Positions 52,303 through 55,990 of a stretch of DNA of 55,990 nt are shown here, one piece after another (position 1 is the stretch's first letter; every line of letters starts with the position of its first letter). Position numbers and translations under genes: made by a program. The stretch comes from Catellatospora methionotrophica. GTDB lineage: Bacteria; Actinomycetota; Actinomycetes; Mycobacteriales; Micromonosporaceae. A model generated the notes under the pieces. It made no database searches. It was not told where the DNA came from and saw only the letters and a program-made list of their open reading frames with translations. The DNA lies in assembly GCF_011297335.1 (NCBI RefSeq), contig NZ_JAAOTJ010000015.1:150958-206947 (forward strand), given 5' to 3'.

Positions 52303-54932
52303 CCTAGCTGCGCGAGCGCGGCGTCGATGCGAGTCACGTCGGCTTCGGCCGTGGCGAGCCGCTCGCGCAACTTCGCCACCACCTGCTCCGGAGCCTTGGC
52401 CAGGAATCCCTCATTGCCCAGCTTCGCCGTGGCCTGCGAGATCTCCTTCTCGGCGGCGGCCCGGTCCTTGGTCAGGCGAGCCCGCTCGGCGGCCACGTCG
52501 ATGCTGCCCCGGGTGTCCAGGGAGACCGTCACGCCACCCGCGACCGCGACCGTGCCGGTGGCCGTGAAGCCGTCACCGGGCACGTCCAGCCGGGCCAGGA
52601 AGCGCATCAGCGGCTCGTGCGCGGCGATACCGGCCGCGGCCAGCCCGTCCAGCGACGCGGCCACCCGCTGACCCGGCTTCAGACCCTGGTCAGCGCGGAA
52701 GCGGCGCACCTCGGTGACGACCCGCTGCAGCGTCTCCAACTCGGCCTCGGCCGCGTCGTCGATCAGCGCCGGGTTCGCGCCCGGCCACGCCGCGACCATG
52801 ATCGAATTGTCGCCCTCTACCTTGTTCAGGGCACACCACAGCTCGTCGGTGACGAACGGGATGACCGGGTGCAGCAGCCGCAGCAGCTGGTCCAGCACGT
52901 GCCCCAGCACTCGGCGGGTGCGCTCGGCGGCGGCCGCGTCGTCACCGGTCAGCACCGGCTTGGCCAGCTCGACGTACCAGTCGCAGACGTCGTCCCAGGC
53001 GAAGTGGAACAGGCTGTCGCAGACCTTCGCGAACTCGTAGTTCTCGAAGTACTCGTCGACCTCGGTGACGGTGTGCTGCAGCCGGGACAGGATCCAGCGG
53101 TCGATCGTCGACAGCTCGGTGGGCAGCTCGCCCTCGGTGTGCGCGCCGTTGATCAGCGCGAACCGGGTCGCGTTCCAGAGCTTGTTGCAGAAGTTGCGCG
53201 AGCCCTGGCACCACTCCTCGCTGACCGGCACGTCCGAGCCCGGGTTAGCGCCCCGGGCCAGGGTGAACCGGGTCGCGTCCGCGCCGAAGCGCTCGATCCA
53301 GTCCAGCGGGTCGACGACGTTGCCGAACGACTTCGACATCTTCTTGCCGTACTGGTCCCGCACCATGCCGTGCAGGGCCACGGTCTCGAACGGCTGCCTG
53401 CCGTCCATCGCGTACAGGCCGAACATCATCATCCGGGCGACCCAGAAGAACAGGATGTCGTATCCGGTGACCAGCACACTGGTCGGATAGAACTTCGCCA
53501 GATCGGCGGTCTGCTCGGGCCAGCCCAGCGTCGAGAACGGCCACAGCGCCGACGAGAACCACGTGTCGAGCACGTCCTCGTCCTGCCGCCAGCCGTCACC
53601 GGTCGGCACCTCGTCGTCAGGGCCGACACAGACGACCTCGCCGTCCGGGCCGTACCAGACGGGGATGCGGTGACCCCACCACAGCTGGCGCGAGATGCAC
53701 CAGTCGTGCATGTTGTCGACCCAGGCGAAGTAACGCTTCGACAGCTCGGCCGGCTCGATCTTCGTACGCCCGTCGCGCACCGCGTCCCCGGCCGCCTTCG
53801 CCAGCGGGCCGGTGTTGACGAACCACTGCAGCGACAGCCGCGGCTCCACCGTCGTCTTGCAGCGCGAACAGTGGCCCACCGCGTGCACGTACGGCCGCTT
53901 CTCGGCCACGATCCGCCCCTGCTCACGCAGCGCGGCGACCACGGCCGGGCGGGCCTCGTACCGGTCCAGGCCCTGGAACGGCCCGTGCACCGTGATGATC
54001 GCCCGCTCGTCCATCATCGTGATCGAGGGCAGGTTGTGGCGCTGGCCGATCTCGAAGTCGTTCGGGTCGTGCGCCGGGGTCACCTTCACACAGCCGGTGC
54101 CGAACGCCGGGTCGACGTGCGCGTCGCCAACGATCGGGATCCGGCGGCCGGTCAGCGGCAACTCCACCTCGGTGCCGATGAGGTGCTTGTAGCGCTCGTC
54201 GTCGGGGTGCACGGCCACCGCGGTGTCACCGAGCATCGTCTCGGCGCGGGTGGTGGCGACCACGATCTCGTCGCTGTACCGGATGGAGACCAGCTCGCCC
54301 TCGTCGTCGCTGTGCTCCACCTCGATGTCGCTCAGCGCGGTCAGGCAGCGCGGGCACCAGTTGATGATGCGCTCGGCGCGGTAGATCAGATCGTCGTCGT
54401 ACAGCTTCTTGAAGATGGTCTGCACGGCCCGCGACAGGCCCTCGTCCATGGTGAATCGCTCACGCGACCAGTCGACGGAGTCACCGAGACGGCGCATCTG
54501 CCCCAGAATCGCGCCGCCGGACTCGGCCTTCCACTGCCACACCCGGTCGACGAACTCCTCGCGGCCCAGGTCGTGACGGGACAGACCTTCCGCGGCGAGC
54601 TTGCGCTCGACCACGTTCTGGGTGGCGATACCCGCGTGGTCCATGCCCGGCAGCCACAGCGCCTCGAAGCCCTGCATCCGCTTGCGGCGGATCAGCGAGT
54701 CCTGAATGGTGTGATCCAGCGCGTGGCCCACGTGCAGCGAACCCGTCACGTTCGGCGGCGGGATGACGATCGCGAACGGCGGCTTGTCACTCTTGGCGTC
54801 GGCGTCGAAGTGACCGGCGGCTACCCACGACTCATACCGCCGCTGCTCTACCTCGCCCGGGGTGTACGCGGCGGCAAGCTCGGAGGACAACGGGGCGCGC
54901 GGCTCGCGCGGCTGCTGGCTGAGTTCGGTCAC
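52299..54932 (-). CDS. valS: Valyl-tRNA synthetase
   Basis: The 877-residue class I enzyme has the HIGH motif HVGH at 67-70 ([13 protein letters not shown]), KMSKS at 531-535 ([14 protein letters not shown]), the editing domain between, and a C-terminal coiled coil (about 810-877, [22 protein letters not shown]) that binds tRNA. Start GTG 54932. No T-box or leader peptide is seen upstream, unlike ileS and trpS. Coupled to folC by overlap. Confidence 0.96.
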   Translation of the reverse strand: MTELSQQPREPRAPLSSELAAAYTPGEVEQRRYESWVAAGHFDADAKSDKPPFAIVIPPPNVTGSLHVGHALDHTIQDSLIRRKRMQGFEALWLPGMDHAGIATQNVVERKLAAEGLSRHDLGREEFVDRVWQWKAESGGAILGQMRRLGDSVDWSRERFTMDEGLSRAVQTIFKKLYDDDLIYRAERIINWCPRCLTALSDIEVEHSDDEGELVSIRYSDEIVVATTRAETMLGDTAVAVHPDDERYKHLIGTEVELPLTGRRIPIVGDAHVDPAFGTGCVKVTPAHDPNDFEIGQRHNLPSITMMDERAIITVHGPFQGLDRYEARPAVVAALREQGRIVAEKRPYVHAVGHCSRCKTTVEPRLSLQWFVNTGPLAKAAGDAVRDGRTKIEPAELSKRYFAWVDNMHDWCISRQLWWGHRIPVWYGPDGEVVCVGPDDEVPTGDGWRQDEDVLDTWFSSALWPFSTLGWPEQTADLAKFYPTSVLVTGYDILFFWVARMMMFGLYAMDGRQPFETVALHGMVRDQYGKKMSKSFGNVVDPLDWIERFGADATRFTLARGANPGSDVPVSEEWCQGSRNFCNKLWNATRFALINGAHTEGELPTELSTIDRWILSRLQHTVTEVDEYFENYEFAKVCDSLFHFAWDDVCDWYVELAKPVLTGDDAAAAERTRRVLGHVLDQLLRLLHPVIPFVTDELWCALNKVEGDNSIMVAAWPGANPALIDDAAEAELETLQRVVTEVRRFRADQGLKPGQRVAASLDGLAAAGIAAHEPLMRFLARLDVPGDGFTATGTVAVAGGVTVSLDTRGSIDVAAERARLTKDRAAAEKEISQATAKLGNEGFLAKAPEQVVAKLRERLATAEADVTRIDAALAQLG

Positions 54933-55043
54933 CCGCCAAGTCTACGCAGAGCACATGCTGCGTCTTTCAGCCGCTGGCGCTTGGGTCCACCGCTGGCAGG
55001 CTGTTGCTTGCTAGGCTCCGCGAGTCGGGCGGAAGGTGGGCAC

Positions 55044-55751
55044 ATGTCGGAGCAGGACGAGAAGGCACGGCCGGAAGCGGGTACGTCGAACACCGGCGAG
55101 ATACCGCAGTACGCCCGTCCCGCCGTGCGGATGATGCCCGGACCTGCCCCCGTGGAAGCCGAGGACGACGCCGCGCGGCACAGCAAGCGCCGGCGCTGGA
55201 CGCTGACCACGATGGCCGTGCTCGGCGCCGGGGCGGTGGCCGCCGCGGTAACCCTCGGCCCCACGCTGATCCGGATCACCCAGCAGAACGACGCGAAGCT
55301 CACCATGCCCGAGAAGATCGGCGCGATGGTCCGCGACGACAGTCCCGCGGCCAAGGACACCGCCGGCTACCTGCTGACGGCGCTGGCCGCCGACATCGAA
55401 CTCGACGCGTCCGCCTCGGGCATCTACACCGACCCGGCCGAGGGCGCCGCCAAGAGCGTCATGGTCTTCGGCGGCACCACCACGATGTTCAGCCCCGAAC
55501 GCGAACTCGACACCGTCCTCAAGCTGATGGAGGACGAGACCGGTGGCGTGACCGGCCTCAAGGAGTACGAGCCCGGCGACCTCGGCGGCGTACTCAAGTG
55601 CGGCTCCGCGGACAGCCCCGACGGCATCATGGCGGTCTGCGGCTGGGCCGACCACGGCAGCCTCGCCCTGGCCCTCTTCCCCGGCCGCTCGCCCGCCGAA
55701 TCCGCACCCCTGATGACGACCATCCGCACCACCACCCTCACCCGCTCCTGA
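55044..55751 (+). CDS. Single-pass membrane protein, unrecognised
   Basis: The 235-residue protein has a cytoplasmic head with a basic HSKRRR before a transmembrane helix (about 53-75) and a C-terminal domain of 160 residues outside the membrane. That domain has two cysteines (LKCGSADSP, AVCGWAD) that could form a disulfide. ATG 55044 follows GGAAGG. It is divergent from valS. No family is recognised. Confidence 0.75.
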   Translation: MSEQDEKARPEAGTSNTGEIPQYARPAVRMMPGPAPVEAEDDAARHSKRRRWTLTTMAVLGAGAVAAAVTLGPTLIRITQQNDAKLTMPEKIGAMVRDDSPAAKDTAGYLLTALAADIELDASASGIYTDPAEGAAKSVMVFGGTTTMFSPERELDTVLKLMEDETGGVTGLKEYEPGDLGGVLKCGSADSPDGIMAVCGWADHGSLALALFPGRSPAESAPLMTTIRTTTLTRS

Positions 55752-55788
55752 GGGCCACACAGCCTTTTCCTTACGCCCCCTCTTACAG

Positions 55789-55851
55789 TGATCGCTGTTT
55801 CGGGTCAAAACCTGGGGCCGGACCCCACCTTTCGACCCGAAACGGCGATCA
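55789..55851. repeat. Dispersed palindrome, family A, copy 2
   Basis: Arms of about 31 bases enclose a short loop; the outer arm matches TGATCGCYGTTTCGKGTCGA, the same pattern as the element at 7828-7892, almost 48 kb away. Inner sequence differs. It lies between the membrane protein gene and the rRNA operon terminators. Confidence 0.75.
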
Positions 55852-55871
55852 TCGCGCTTTCGCCGGGCACG

Positions 55872-55896
55872 AAAAAGGGCCCCGCATAGGGGGCCC
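55872..55896 (-). terminator. Rho-independent terminator of the rRNA operon
   Basis: On the minus strand GGGCCCC pairs with GGGGCCC over a 6-base loop and is followed by TTTTT. It is the only hairpin in the window with a proper U tract, as expected for a highly transcribed rRNA operon. Confidence 0.85.
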
Positions 55897-55921
55897 GAAT
55901 AGGGGAAGTGGTGATACGCGT

Positions 55922-55951
55922 CAGGGCCCGACCATCGCTGGTCGGGCCCTG
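55922..55951 (-). terminator. First hairpin after 5S rRNA
   Basis: A perfect 13-bp stem (CAGGGCCCGACCA with its complement) with a 4-base loop, about 14 bases past the 5S end. With the hairpin at 55872-55896 it forms a tandem terminator. Confidence 0.8.
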
Positions 55952-55964
55952 AACTGCGAATATT

Positions 55965-55990
55965 GTCCGGCGGTGTCCTACTCTCCCACA
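55965..55990 (-). rRNA. rrf: 5S ribosomal RNA, 3' end (partial)
   Basis: On the minus strand the window edge reads TGTGGGAGAGTAGGACACCG, the conserved 3' segment of bacterial 5S rRNA, ending near GCCGGAC at 55965. The rest of the rRNA operon lies beyond the right edge. The exact 3' nucleotide is not certain. Confidence 0.88.

Noticed and set aside
49027..52671. Plus-strand frame of over 1200 codons across the VOC, DUF4233 and folC genes
   Set aside because: It runs out of frame through the VOC gene and antisense through folC, with a composition dominated by Arg and Pro; both real genes have motifs and ribosome binding sites.

Overview
The window is chromosomal DNA of a high-GC actinobacterium. 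GTG and TTG starts, GTGA/ATGA start-stop overlaps, a translational-type ileS T-box and several actinobacterium-restricted families (DUF5994, DUF6493, DUF4233, DUF4240) fit a filamentous Micromonosporaceae-like organism. The genus cannot be read from the sequence. There is no prophage, transposase, CRISPR array, integron or tRNA gene; this is mostly a conserved core region with a few lineage-specific islands.

Layout. 1-5000: the end of an upstream gene coupled to a secreted lysozyme-like protein, a phytanoyl-CoA-dioxygenase-family oxygenase, two secreted chaplin-like repeat proteins, and a Nudix hydrolase coupled to lepA. 7100-14000: a DUF4240 protein, rpsT, and a competence/replication cluster on the minus strand (comEA-comEC-holA-membrane protein). 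14200-20500: a secreted subtilisin-like protease, an HTH regulator, then nadD-rsfS-histidine phosphatase-lipoprotein-degV. 20600-27400: an M1 aminopeptidase, a trpS gene behind a ribosome-mediated attenuator, a GNAT protein, and rplU-rpmA-obg. 27500-30000: four tandem paralogous lipoproteins. 30000-40000: RNase E/G, the radical-SAM/DUF2344 pair, a PlsC-like acyltransferase and ileS with its T-box leader. 40100-48500: an orphan terpene synthase with a near-consensus promoter, a Fic protein, a PASTA membrane protein, pyrophosphatase, a DUF5994 protein and a SWIM/DUF6493 pair. 48400-55990: ndk, a membrane-anchored VOC fusion, valS-folC-DUF4233, a single-pass membrane protein, and the 3' end of a 5S rRNA on the minus strand with its terminators, so an rRNA operon lies just beyond the right edge.

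Translation dominates the gene content (lepA, rpsT, rsfS, trpS, rplU, rpmA, obg, rne, ileS, valS, 5S rRNA). Two of the three aminoacyl-tRNA synthetase genes carry visible leader control: codon-counting attenuation for trpS and tRNA sensing for ileS. The less ordinary content is the pair of chaplin-like proteins, the four-lipoprotein array, and at least two families of dispersed 60-70 bp intergenic palindromes whose ends are conserved between distant copies.
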